DNA from: Cycas panzhihuaensis
Lineage: Eukaryota > Cycadophyta
Direction of reading: 5' to 3'
Length of the DNA: 64,000 nt
Assembly: GCA_023213395.1 (NCBI GenBank)
Contig: CM041465.1
Location: forward strand, 213,287,741-213,351,740
Numbering within the stretch: the stretch's first letter is position 1; the number at the start of each line of letters is the position of its first letter. A program made the position numbers and the translations under genes. Shown here in pieces: positions 48,896 to 60,528 of this stretch. The notes under the pieces were generated by a model that saw nothing but the letters and a program-made list of their open reading frames with translations, did no database searches and was not told where the DNA came from.

Positions 48896-48961
48896 TCCTA
48901 GCCTTCGTGATAACTCAACTGCTGCACGTTACAGATTCTCCACATTCACATTAAGGGGGGA

Positions 48962-49319
48962 TGTTAGTGTGGCAGTGAATTATTAAGCCACTTAACTATT
49001 GTTAATGTGGTTTAATTATGTGAAAAGGTGTGAGCGAAAATGTGCGATTTATTCGGAGGGTCACAACCCTAAACGGGTGACACCTCTTAGAGAATATATA
49101 TGCCATGAGGCCTTGTGTATTCTATCATCCAAGTTTATTGTGTAATAATCAATGATCCCTTGAGGATCCTTTTGTGGTGGATTTTTTCCCAAAAGGTTTG
49201 ACCACGTATATCCTGTGTTCTGTGCATCTGTTTTCTGTATTTTCAATTTGTTGCTTACTGTGTATGGTTAAAGATCCTGCGGTTGAGAACATCTGTGTAT
49301 GATTTCATGTTCTCGAACA
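48962..49319 (+). repeat. LTR 2 of copia array
   Basis: 358 bp, TGTTAGTG...CTCGAACA. It serves as downstream LTR of copy 1 (purine tract at 48951-48961) and upstream LTR of copy 2 (primer site at 49320). Confidence 0.95.
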
Positions 49320-50767
49320 TGGTATCAGAGCAGTAGGGTCCTGCACAGCTGAAGCTTGATGGTGAGCGGGAAGATTGGATCGTTGATCACCAGATGATGC
49401 CGTCTGACTCAAGACGAATATTGAGGGTCCATCAACTCCAGCATCATGCAGAAGCAAGTATAGAAAATCAGTAGTTGTTGGAGCAGTGGAGCTCACTATT
49501 CAACAAAGTGTAAGGGTTATCAGAGTCAATATTCAGGCATGCAAAACACATTCTGTTGGTGACTTGGCAACTTTGAGGACAACCTTCTTTGTATACAAGT
49601 AAGTTGATCAGAACACAATAAAACTCATAAGGAAAGAGCATTTTCTAGAGTCATCTACCTACAAATCTGTATAAGGGAGAGATTGGAGCCTTTTTTGGAT
49701 CATTTTCAGCTTGCTACAATTGGTTTAGGTGTTGTATTTAACAGATCTTTATATTTTTTGAGTTATGCTTTTGTGACCCCTCTCCTTGGGTGAATTCACT
49801 GTATTGAGCCCACACCTGTGTGTTAAGACATTGTTGGGCTGTTTTGAAGACTTGTATACATAAAATAAGTGTTGTACAGCACTAAAAACAGCAGAGATAT
49901 ACAAAGCCAAAGTACAGATTGTGTTGGTTGGGTGCTTAATACTCACAACTGCGTTGTTTTTGGGCGTGCTTGAGCGACTCCAGAGGTGGCTGTCCATGTT
50001 TGAAGATTGGATTTCTGAAGGCTGTCTCTTGTTTTTGGTGTCCATTTCTCTTTACTAGGCAATTTGCTACAGTAGCTGAAAGCATGTGAAGAGTGTTGAG
50101 TTGGATATACCAGCTTTCTCATCTGTACGGAGGTGCTGAAGGTGAAAATCTGCTGTGTATACAGCCCGCGCGAGTTCCATTCTTATCCACGGTTTTGCGG
50201 CAGTCGTAAATCTCCTATCATATTGGAGATACGTTGGGTCGCATTTACTTCATTTTACTAAGTTTTTGGACTTAGGTGTTTTTTTGGAAAATGAAAAAAC
50301 ACGTGGGTTAAGTTATATGCAGCCGCCTCTTTGTGAAAAGTCGCACTTGTAGGAATATACCTTTTGGCATATTCCTCTCAACTTAAAATTATAAAAGTGA
50401 CCCTCTACAAGATAATACTTGGAGTATTGAAGCGTTGTTGACCCATTTCAAGCGTGGATCGAGGCGTTGTGTGTGTATTTGAGACTTGTGACCGTGCACC
50501 GTCATCTTGTGGTACCTTCTTTGTACTAAAATGAGCATTTGTTTTGTCATTTGGAGTGTCGGGTGTGACGTTTAATGACCATCTAAGGACGTTTGTTGAC
50601 GGAAAATGGAAGAAATACAGTCAGTGGCTCAAGTGACGTGAGCATAATCTGTGTTAGGGTCCTTTGGAAGTGTGCTCGTGAAGCAAAGGAAGGTCATAAG
50701 GGTGCATTTTCATCCTTAATACGTCTGTTTGGTGTTGTGTACTTGATTTTGCAGCCAGATATTCGAG
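49320..50767 (+). other. Leader of copia copy 2
   Basis: It begins with the only intact primer site of the array, TGGTATCAGAGC (49320-49331). The 1448-bp leader is collinear with the other two and has the shared antisense frame (50045-49749, 98 codons) and both inverted repeats. It ends at the gag ATG (50768). Confidence 0.7.
50351..50376 (+). promoter_or_regulatory. Hairpin in leader, copy 2
   Basis: AGGAATATACC, TTTT, GGCATATTCCT: the same stem as in copies 1 and 3, with one A-C mismatch in place of a G-C pair (an A for G on the 5' arm). Confidence 0.65.
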
Positions 50768-53700
50768 ATGGAGAAGCTTATACCGAAGGTTATCTTTAAT
50801 GGTAACAACTTCAGCGAATGGAAGGCTAACATTGAGCTAATTCTGATGGTGAACCAACTCTGGGGAATCACCAAGGCGAAGCTTGAATCAGTCCCACTTG
50901 ACTATAAGAAGCGGATCAGACTTGAAGAGAAGCAATTTATGGCTGTTGGGCTACTGAAACTTTCACTAGCGCCGGACCAGAGTGCCCTTGTTCACAATCT
51001 AGACGACCCAGCCGAGATTTGGACGAAATTGTGTGACACTTTTGAGAAGAAGAAGACGAATAGGCGTCTTGCTCTGATGTTGGAACTACTCAATTCAAAA
51101 GTCGAAGATGAGAACAACATCAGCTCCAACCTCAACAAAATAACCAACTTGAAGAACAAGTTAGAAGAGTTAAAGCAGAACTCGATCGATGATGCGCTCA
51201 TGTTTGCAATAATCATGTCGAAGTTGCCAGCTGCATTCGCCACATTCCAGGCCATATACGGTAGAGACGAAGTGATGGAGGCAGAAACTTTTGACAGGTT
51301 TAAAAACCTAATTCTAGCAGAGGATGCCAAGCTAAAACATGATGGTTTGCTTGGAGGACCGGTTCAAGTCAGGCCTTAACCATGAAAACTCAGCGGAAGG
51401 AGGCCCCGAAGAAGGAGAAGATCACACAACGGTCTGGAGAAAGCTCCCAAGACAAGAAGAAGTTAAATGGAAAGTGCAATTATTGTAAGAAGGATTATCA
51501 CCGTGAGAAGAATTGTTGGTTCAAGCGTCATGACAAACGCAAAGGCAACGAGGATGATAAAGGAAAGGGTGTTGTTGCCCATTGCGTCCGAGCACAAACC
51601 TTGTCAGCCGAATCAAATCGGAGAGACTATTGGGTACTGGATTCTAGAGCGCAGAAGCACATCTCTTACCAGAGGCGTAACTTTGATAAGTTGAACTCAA
51701 ATCAGAGTGGTGTTGAGATTGTTCTTGGAGATGCCCACGTATTGCCGGTGGATGGTATCGATGATGTTTCCATTGCAAGAGGCAAGTTTTTTGGGGTATA
51801 CTATGTACCCAAGATACAGTTGAACCTTATGTCTGTTAGGGAGATCTGCAAACAAGGTATGAAAGTGGAGCTCTATGAAGATAAGTGTCTGATTAAGGAC
51901 CCAAAACAGAATTTTGCTATCATAGCTACCAGAAAAGTCATGGACAACTTCTGGGTGTTTGAGAAGTTTCAATCTCAGAAGAAGTCCTATGCCTTTGTTG
52001 CCAGTGCGGATGACGTGAGTAAACTGTGGCATAATCGCCTTGAGCACCTTAATTACAGAAGTATTGCATTGTTGAAGAGGTTGAAGAGGTTGAAGATGGT
52101 GGATGGGCTGCCGTCAGTTACCTGCTCGGATGGTGTATGCGAAGGATGCATGTATGGCAAGCATCATCGCTATCCTTTTGCTCGGGATAATGCCTGGAGA
52201 ACCAAGGAGAAGCTGGAGCTTGTGCATTCAGACATTATGGGACCACTTCCTAACCCTTCGATATCAGGAGCTCGTTATACACTCGTGTTTGTAGATGATT
52301 ACACTAGGAAAGCCTGGGTTTATTTTCTCAAAAATAAGTCAGATGTATTTGATAAACGCGTGATTGGAAAGCGATGGTTGAAAACGAAAGTGAAAAGAAA
52401 ATAAAAACTTTACGAAGTGATAATAGTAAGAAATATGACAATCATGTGTTTAATCAGTTCTGCCATAACCATGGTATAAAGCGGAAGTTTACGGTCCTGT
52501 ATACCCCAAAACAGAACGGAGTTGCTGAAAGAAAGAACTATACCATGATGGAGATGGAGAGGTGTATGGTGCATGCTAAAAACCTGCCACTGAAGTTTTG
52601 AGCAGAAGTTGTGGCGACTGCTGTTTATATTTTGAACAGAGTACCCACTCAAGTAGTTCGCAGCATGACCCCCGAAGAGAAATGGACCGGTCAGAAGCCT
52701 TCCATTAGCTATTTGAGAATGTTTGGGTGTATTGTATATGCCCACATTCCTGATGACACCCGAAAGAAGTTGGATCGAAAGAGTCTGAAGTGCATATTTA
52801 TGGGGTATTGCACGGAGAACAAAGCCTACAGACTATGGGATCCACAAGGGGGGGAGATTTTGGCTAGTTGGGATGCTAAATTTGACGAGTCATCGACATA
52901 CCATGCTGAAAGAGCATCAGATGAAGCTTTTTACCATCCCCTTCTCCCATTTCCAGATTCTTCAAGCGAAGAGGACGATGAGCCAGTTGTTGTAGCGCCT
53001 GAGGAACCAGGTTCAAGTGGGACGAGTAATAGAGGAGTCGCCATGACAAGAAGTACCTCCAGCAACGGGTCCTTCTTTACCTCTATGGGCAAGGAAAACT
53101 CTTGAAGATTCCGGTGTGGCGATGCAAACCCTTACTGATGATCGACGAACCAGAAGTCAGCATGTCAGTCGAACTCTGTTAGTCGACACCAATAACTCCA
53201 GTGATCCTGATTCGTTTGCTGAAGCGAAAGGAGATCCACAATGGAAAGCTGCAATAGAGGAAAAGTATAGTTCTTTGATGAAGAACGATACGTGGGATTT
53301 AGTTCCACTATCTCCGTCGAAAAATCTTGTTGAATGCAAGTGGGTCTTAAAAACGAAGTTCCGCTCTGATGGAAAGGTGGACAAGTACAAGGCCAGGCTT
53401 GTTGCACAAGGATTCAAGCAAAAAGAAGGAATTGACTACGAGGAGACGTTTACACCAGTCTCCAATATGACAACCATCCGCTTACTCATTTTCTTAGCAG
53501 CTGCGTTGGATTGGAGTGACACTAGATGGACGTTAAGTCCGCATTCCTTAATGGGGATCTAAAGGAGGAGATATACATGTCGCAGCCTCTGGGATTCATT
53601 AAGGATGGCCAGAAGCATCTTGTTTACCGTTTGAAAAAATCAATCTATGACCTGAAACAAGCACCCCGTGCTTGGTATGAGAAGATGGATGCCAAGTTGA

Positions 53701-54768
53701 AGGTTGAAGGTTTCGAAATTTCTGAACTCGACCCGAATCTGTATGTAAAACGAAGAGGGACTTCCGTAGTTGCTTGTGTGGTGTATGTGGATGATTTAAT
53801 CATCGGCGGTAATCGTAGCAAGGCTATAACCGAAGTCAAGTCCAATTTGGGAGCTTCATTCGACATGACGGATCTTGGGAAACTTCACTATTTCTTGGGC
53901 ATCCAGATCAGGCAGATGGAAGATAAGATCGTGTTGTTGCAATCCCAGTATGTGAAGAACTTATTGGAGAGATTTGGAATGCAACACTGCAAACCTGTTG
54001 CAACACCTTGTGTCAAAGGCGCAAGGTTGCAGAAAGATATGGCCCAACCTTCTGTAGATGGCACAAAGTATCGCCAATTGGTAGGGAGTCTCATTTATTT
54101 GACTCATACTAGGCCAGACATTGCATACGCTGTTGGATTGGTTTCCCGCTACATGCAGAATCCACAGGAGCCTCATTTGGTGGCAGCAAAGCGGATTCTA
54201 AAATATCTGAAGGGGACAATCAATCTTGGTCTTGAATACCGCAAAGGTGAGAAGATCAACTTGCATGGCTACACGGATGCTGATTGGGGAGGAGATTCCA
54301 ACAATTGGAAGTCCACTGTTGGATACCTGTTTAGTATTGGCAATGGATTTATTTCGTGGCAGTCGAAGAAGCAACATACAATGGCGCTATCTTCTCTGAG
54401 CGTAATATCAAGGACTCGATCTTTGGTGCGAAAGAAGCAGTTGGTTGCAAGGTCTCTTAGAATTTCTTGGCATTTCCAATGGACATCCGATTCTCTTTGT
54501 TGATAATCAGAGTACCATTCGTTTGTCAAAGAATCCAGAGTTTCATGCGCGTACAAAGCATATCGAGATTCAGCACCATTACATTCGTGCGCTGATCAAG
54601 TCAGGGAAACTGCAGGTTGACTATTGTCTGAGTGAATTACAACTTGCAGACGTGTTTACCAAGCCTCTCACTAAAGACCATTTCACGAAGATACGTTCCG
54701 GATTAGGACTCACCGATGTTATCCTTGAGGGGGAATGTATCAACAAGGATAAAGAAGCTACAAGATAG
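50768..54768 (+). pseudogene. Copia gag-pol, copy 2 (best preserved)
   Basis: Gag is open from 50768 to 51379, then a one-base loss shifts the frame. 51382-52404 (340 codons) carries the zinc knuckle (CNYCKKDYHREKNC), protease (YWVLDSRA, the active-site Gly of DSG replaced by Arg), pre-integrase CEGCMYGKHHR and integrase HSDIMGPLP/FVDDYTRKAWVYFLK. A shift at about 52350 leads to LRSDNSKKY and YTPKQNGVAERKN, then a TGA (52599). RT and RNase H are in 53116-53562 and 53526-54503 (325 codons; [20 protein letters not shown]), and the tail is at 54445-54768. At least four shifts and one catalytic substitution make it non-functional. Confidence 0.9.
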
Positions 54769-54834
54769 TCCTAGCCTTCGTGATAACTCAACTGCTGCAC
54801 GTTGCAGATTCCCCACATTCACATTAAGGGGGGA

Positions 54835-55192
54835 TGCTAGCGTGGTAATTAATTATTAAGCCACTTAATTAATGTTAATGTGGTTTAATTATGTGAAAAG
54901 GTGTGAGCGAAAGGGTGCGATTTATTCGGAGGGTCACAACCCTAAACGGGTGACACCTCTTGGAGAATATATATGCCGTGAGGCCTTGTGTATTCTATCA
55001 TCCAAGTTCATTGTGTAATAATCAATGATCCCTTGAGGATCCTTTCGTGGTGGATTTTTTCCCGAAAGGGTTTCCCACGTATATCATGTGTTCTGTGCAT
55101 CTATTTTCTGTATTTTCAATTTGTTGCTTGCTATGTATGGTTAAAGATCCTGCGGTTGAGAACATCTGTGTATGATTTCATGTTCTCGAACA
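54835..55192 (+). repeat. LTR 3 of copia array
   Basis: 358 bp, TGCTAGCG...CTCGAACA. It is shared by copies 2 and 3, with the purine tract before it and TGGTATCGAGC after it. Confidence 0.95.
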
Positions 55193-56654
55193 TGGTATCG
55201 AGCGATGAGGGTCTGCAGCTGAAGCTTGACGGTGAGCGGGGAGATTGGATCGTTGGTCGTCGGGTGATGACGTCTGAGTCAAGAGGAATCTTGAGGGTCC
55301 ATCAACTCCAGCATCATGCAGAAGCAAGCATAGAAAATCAGTGGTTGTTGGAGCAGTGGAGCTCACTATTCAACAAAGTGTAAGGGTTATCGGAGTCAAT
55401 ATTCAGGTGTGCAGAACACATTCTGTTGGTGACTTGGCGACTTTGAGGACAACCTTCTTTGTATACAAGTAAGTTGATCAGAACACAATAAAACTCATAA
55501 GGAAAGAGCATTTTCTGGAGTCATCTACCTACAAGTCTGTATAAGGGAGAGATTGGAGCCTTTTTTGGATCGTTTCACCGCTACACTTGGTTTAGGTGTT
55601 GTATCTAGCAAATCTTCATATTTTTTGAGTTGTTATGCTTTTGTGACCCCTCTCCTTGGGTGAATTCACTGTATTGAGCCCGCACCTGTGTTAAAACATT
55701 GTTGGGCTGTTTTGGAGACTTGTATACATAAAATAAGCGTTGTACAGCACTAAAAACAACAGAGATATACAAAGCCAAAGTACGGATTGTGTTGGTTGGG
55801 TGCTTAATACTCACAGTTGGGTTGTTTTTGGGCATGCTTGAGCGACTCCAGAGGTGGCTGTCCATATTTGAAGACTGGATTTCTGAAGGCTGCCTCTCGT
55901 TTTTAGTGTCCATTTCTCTCTTTCTTGGGCGATTTCTTTGCGATGGGCGAAGGCGTGTGAAGAGTGTTAGGTTGGATATACCAGCTTTCTCATCTGTACG
56001 AAGGTGCTGAAGGTGAAAATATGTTGTGTATACAGCCTGCGCGAGTTCCGTTCTTATCCACGGTTCGTCTTTGAAGTCGTTTTTGCGGCAGCCGTAGATC
56101 TCCTATCATATTGGAGATACGTTGGGTCGTATTCATTTCATTTCACTAAGTTTTTGGACTTAGGTGTTTTTTTGGAAAATGAAAAAACACATGGGTTAAG
56201 TTATATGCGGGCGCCTCTTTGTGAAAAGTCGCACTTGTAGGAATATGCCTTTTGGCATATTCCTCTCAACTTAAAATTATAAAAGTGACCCTTTACAAGA
56301 TAATACTTGGAGTATTGAAGCGTTGTGACCCATTTCAAACGTGGATCGAGGTGTTGTGTGTGTATTTGAGACTTGTGGCCGTGCATTGTCATCTTGTGAT
56401 ACCTTCTTTGTACTAAAACAAGCATTTTTTTTGTCATTTGAAGTGTCGGGTGTGACGTTTAATGACCATCTAAATACGTTTGTTGATGGAAAATGGAAGA
56501 AATACAGTCAGTGGCTCAAGTGACGTGAGCATAATCTGTGTTAGGGTCCTTTGGAAGTGTGCTCGTGAAGCAAAGGAATGTCACAAGGGTGCATTTTCTT
56601 CCTTAATACGTCTGTTTGGTGTTGTGTACTTGATTTTGCAGCCAGATATTCGAG
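55193..56654 (+). other. Leader of copia copy 3
   Basis: Collinear with the other leaders. The primer site has the same one-base loss as copy 1 (TGGTATCGAGCGATGAG), so copies 1 and 3 share an ancestor lacking that base. The antisense frame is 102 codons (55913-55605) with a shifted C-terminus caused by a 2-base loss. Confidence 0.7.
56239..56264 (+). promoter_or_regulatory. Perfect hairpin in leader, copy 3
   Basis: AGGAATATGCC, TTTT, GGCATATTCCT: identical to copy 1, about 390 bases before gag. Confidence 0.7.
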
Positions 56655-59600
56655 ATGGAGAATCTTATGCTGAAGGTTATCTTTAATGGTAACAACTTCA
56701 GCGAATGGAAGGCTAACATGGAGCTAATTCTGATGGTGAACCAACTCTGGAGAATCACCAAGGCGAAGCTTGAGTCAGTCCCACTTAACTATAAGGAGCG
56801 GATCAGACTTAAAGAAAAGCAATTTAAGGCCGTTGAGCTACTAAAACTTTCACTAGCGCCGGACCAGAAAGCCCTTGTTCACAATCTAGACGACCCAGTC
56901 GAGATTTGGACGAAGTTGTGTGACACTTTTGAGAAGAAGAAGACGAATAGGCGTCTTGCTCTGATGTTGGAACTACTCAATTCAAAACTCGAAGATGAGA
57001 ACAACATCAGCGCCTACCTGAACAAGATAACCGACTTGAAGAACAAGTTAAAAGAGTTAAAGCAGAATTCGATCGATGATGCGCTCATGTTTGCGATAAT
57101 CATGTCAAAGCTGCCAGTTGTATTTGCCACATTCCAGACCATATACGGTAGAGACGAAGTGATGGAGGCAGAAACTTTTGACGGATTTAAAAATCTAATT
57201 CTAGTAGAGGATGCCAAGCTAAAACATCATGGTTTGCTCAGAGAATCTAGTTCAAGTGAGGCCTTAGCCATGAAAACTCAGCGGAAGGAGGCCCCAAAGG
57301 AGGAGAAGATCACATAATGGTCTGGAGAAAGCTCCCAAGACAAGAAGAAGTTTAATGGAAAGTGCAATTATTGCAAGAAGGATGGTCACCGTGAGAAGAA
57401 CTGTTGGTTCAAGCATCGTGACAAACGCAAAGGCAACCAAGATGATAAAGGAAAGGGTGTTGTTGCCCATTGCGTCCGAGCACAAACCTTGTTAGCCGAA
57501 TCAAATCGGAGAGACTATTGGGTACTAGATTCTGGAGCGCAGAAGCACATCTCTTACCAAAGGCGTAACTTTGATAAGTTGAACTCAAATCAGAGTGGTG
57601 CTGAGATTGTTCTTGGAGATGCCTGCGTATTGCCGGTGGATGGTATCGGTGATGTTTCGATTGCAGGAGTCAAGTTTTCCGGGGTATACTATGTACCCAA
57701 GATCAAGGTATGAAAGTGGAGCTCTATGAAGATAAGTGTCTGATTAAGGACTCAAAACAAAATTTTGCTATCATAGCCACCATAAAAGTCATGGACAACT
57801 TCTGGGTGTTTAAGAAGTTTCAATCTCAGAAGAAGTCCTATGCCTTTGTTGCCAGTGCGGATGATGTGAGTAAACTGTGGCACAATCGCCTTGGGCACCT
57901 TAATTACAGAAGTATTGCACTGCTGAAGAGGTTGAAGATGGTGGATGGGCTGTCGTCAGTTACCTACTCGGATGGTGTATGCGAAGGATGCATGTATGGC
58001 AAGCATCATCGCTATCCTTTTGCTTAGGATAATGCCTGGAGAGCCAAGGAGAAGCTGGAGCTTGTGCATTCAGACATTATGGGACCACTTCCTAACCCTT
58101 CGATATCAGGAGCTCGTTATACACTCGTGTTTGTGGACGATTACACCAGGAAAGCTTGGGTTTATTTTCTCAAAAACAAGTCAGATGTATTTGATCGCTT
58201 CTGTGATTAGAAAGCGATGGTTGGAAACGAAAGTGAAAAGAAAATAAAAACTTTACGAAATGACAATAATAAGAAATACGACAATCATGCGTTTAATCAG
58301 TTATGCCGCAACCATGGTATAAAGCGGGAGTTTACGGTCCCGTATACCCCACAACGAGTAATAGTGAGGAGTCGCCACGACAAGAAGTACCTCCAGCAAC
58401 GGGTCCTTCTTTACCTTTATGGTCAAGGAAAACTCTGGAAGATTTCGGTGTGGCGATGCAAGCCCTTACTGATGGCCGACGAACCAGAAGTCAACATGTC
58501 AGTCGAACTCTGCTGGTCGACACCAATGACTCCAATAATCCTGATTCGTTTGCTGAAGCGAAAGGAGATCCACGATGGAGAGCTGCAATAGAGGAAGAGT
58601 ATAGTTCTTTGATGAAGAACGATACGTGGGATTTAGTTCCACTATCTCCGTCGAAAAATCTTGTTGGATGCAAGTGGGTCTATAAAACAAAGTTCCGCTC
58701 TGATGGAGAGGTGAATAAGTACAAGGCCAGGCTTGTTGCACAAGGATTCAAGCAAAAAGAATGAATTGACTACGATGAGACGTTTGCACCAGTCTCCAAG
58801 ATGACAACAGTCCACTTGCTCATTTCCTTAGCAGTTGCGTTGGATTGGGAGTTACACGAGATGGACGTTAAGTCTGCATTCCTTAATGGGGATCTAAAGG
58901 AGGAGATATGCATGTCGCAGCCTTCGGGACTCATTAAGGATGGCCAGAAGCATCTTGTTTGCCATTTGAAAAAATCAATCTATGGCCTGAAACAAGCACC
59001 CTGTGGTTGGTATGAGAAGATGGATGCCAAGTTGAAGGTTGAAGGTTTCGAAATTTCTGAACTCGACCCGAATCTGTATGTAAAACGAAGAGGGACTTCC
59101 GTAGTTGCTTGCGTGGTGTATGTGGATGATTTAATCATCGGCGGTAATCGTAGCAAGGCTATAACTGAAGTCAAGTCCAATTTGGGAGCATCATTCAACA
59201 TGATGGATCTTGGAAAACTTCACTATTTCTTGGGCATCCGGATCAGGCAGATGGAACATAAGATCGTGTTGTTGCAATCCCAATACGTGAAGAACTTATT
59301 AGAGAGATTTGGAATGCAACACTGCAAACCTGTTACAGCACCTTGTGTCAAAGGCGCAAGGTTGCAGAAAGATATGGGCCAACCTTCTGTAGATGGCACA
59401 AAGTATCGCCAGTTGGTAGGGAGTTTCATTTATTTGACTCATACCAGGGCAGACATTGTATACGCTGTTGGATTGGTTTCCCGCTATATGTAGAATCTAC
59501 AGGAGCCTTATTTGGTGGCAGCAAAGCGTATTTTGAAATATCTGGAGGGGACAATCAATCTTGGTCTTGAATACCGCAAAGGTGAGAAGATCAGCTAGAA

Positions 59601-60104
59601 TAACTACACGGATGCTGATTGGGGAGGAGATTCCGACGATTGGAAGTCCACTGCTGGATACATGTTTAGTATTGGCAATGGATTTATTTCGTGGCAGTCG
59701 AAGAAGCAACACACAATAGCGCTATCTTCTACAGAAGCAGAATATCAAAGACTCAGTGTTGGTGCGAAAGAAGCAGTTGGTTACAAGGTCTCTTGGAATT
59801 TCTTGGCGTTTTCAATGGACATCCGATTCTCTTTGTTGATAATCAGAGTACCATTCGTCTATCGAAAAATCCAAAGTTTCATGCGCGTATAAAGCATATC
59901 GAGATTCAACACCATTACATTCGTGAGTTGATCAAGTTAGGAAAACTACAGGTCAACTATTGTCCGAGTGAATTACAACTTGCTGATGTGTTTACCAAGC
60001 CTCTCACTGAAGACCATTTCACGAAGATGCGTACCGGATTAGGACTCACCGATGTTATCCTTGAGGAGGGATGTATCAACGAGGATAAAGAAGTTGTAAG
60101 ATAG
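56655..60104 (+). pseudogene. Copia gag-pol, copy 3, internally deleted
   Basis: Gag is open from 56655 to a TAA at 57315. The knuckle and protease (YWVLDSGA, intact) follow in other frames. A loss of about 45 bp at 57704 removes sequence between protease and pre-integrase. The integrase core is interrupted by TAG codons at about 58025 and 58208. A deletion of about 510 bp at 58350 joins the YTP integrase motif to the pol linker, removing the integrase third catalytic residue and C-terminus. RT is read in 58303-58764 and 58801-59493 (YVDDLIIGG intact), and RNase H in 59500-60104 with a TAG at 59491-59493 and others. It is inactive. Confidence 0.9.
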
Positions 60105-60170
60105 TCCCAACCTTCATGATAACTCAACTGCTGCACGTTGCAGATTCCCCACATTCACATTAAGGGGGGA

Positions 60171-60528
60171 TGTTAGCGTAGTAGTTAATTATTAAGCCAC
60201 TTAATTAATGTTAATGTGGTTTAATTATGTGAAAAGGTGTAAGCGAAAAGGTGCGATTTATCCAGAGGATCACAACCCTTAACGGGTGACACCTCTTGGA
60301 GAATATATATGTCGTGAGGCCTTGTGTATTCTATCATCCAAGTTCATTGTGTAATAATCAATGATCCCTTGAGGATCCTTTTGTGGTGGGTTTTTTCCCG
60401 AAAGGGTTTCCTACGTATATCCTATGTTCTGTGCATCTGTTTTCTGTATTTTCAATTTGTTACTTGCCGAGTATGGTTAAAGATCCTGCGGTTGAGAACA
60501 TCTGTGTATGATTTCATATTCTCGAACA
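60171..60528 (+). repeat. LTR 4 of copia array
   Basis: 358 bp, TGTTAGCG...CTCGAACA. It is preceded by the purine tract and followed by host sequence AATCTTATG, which does not match the left flank. Confidence 0.9.

Larger units (their letters stand above)
43083..60528 (+). mobile_element. Tandem copia array: four LTRs, three internal regions
   Basis: Four 358-bp LTRs (43083, 48962, 54835 and 60171) alternate with three internal regions of 5521, 5515 and 4978 bp, all plus strand. At every internal junction the order is purine tract TTAAGGGGGGA, LTR, primer site, so neighbouring units share an LTR. Flanking pentamers are ATAGG on the left and AATCT on the right: no target duplication. Hand alignment gives about 19 differences between LTR1 and LTR2 and about 21 between LTR3 and LTR4, with no net length change. 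The simplest origin is unequal recombination between LTRs of related insertions. Confidence 0.9.

Noticed and set aside
48960-49319. Possibility that the array is a single copia with solo LTRs inserted
   Set aside because: Each inner LTR is flanked by both a purine tract and a primer site belonging to the same family, and full internal regions lie on both sides.
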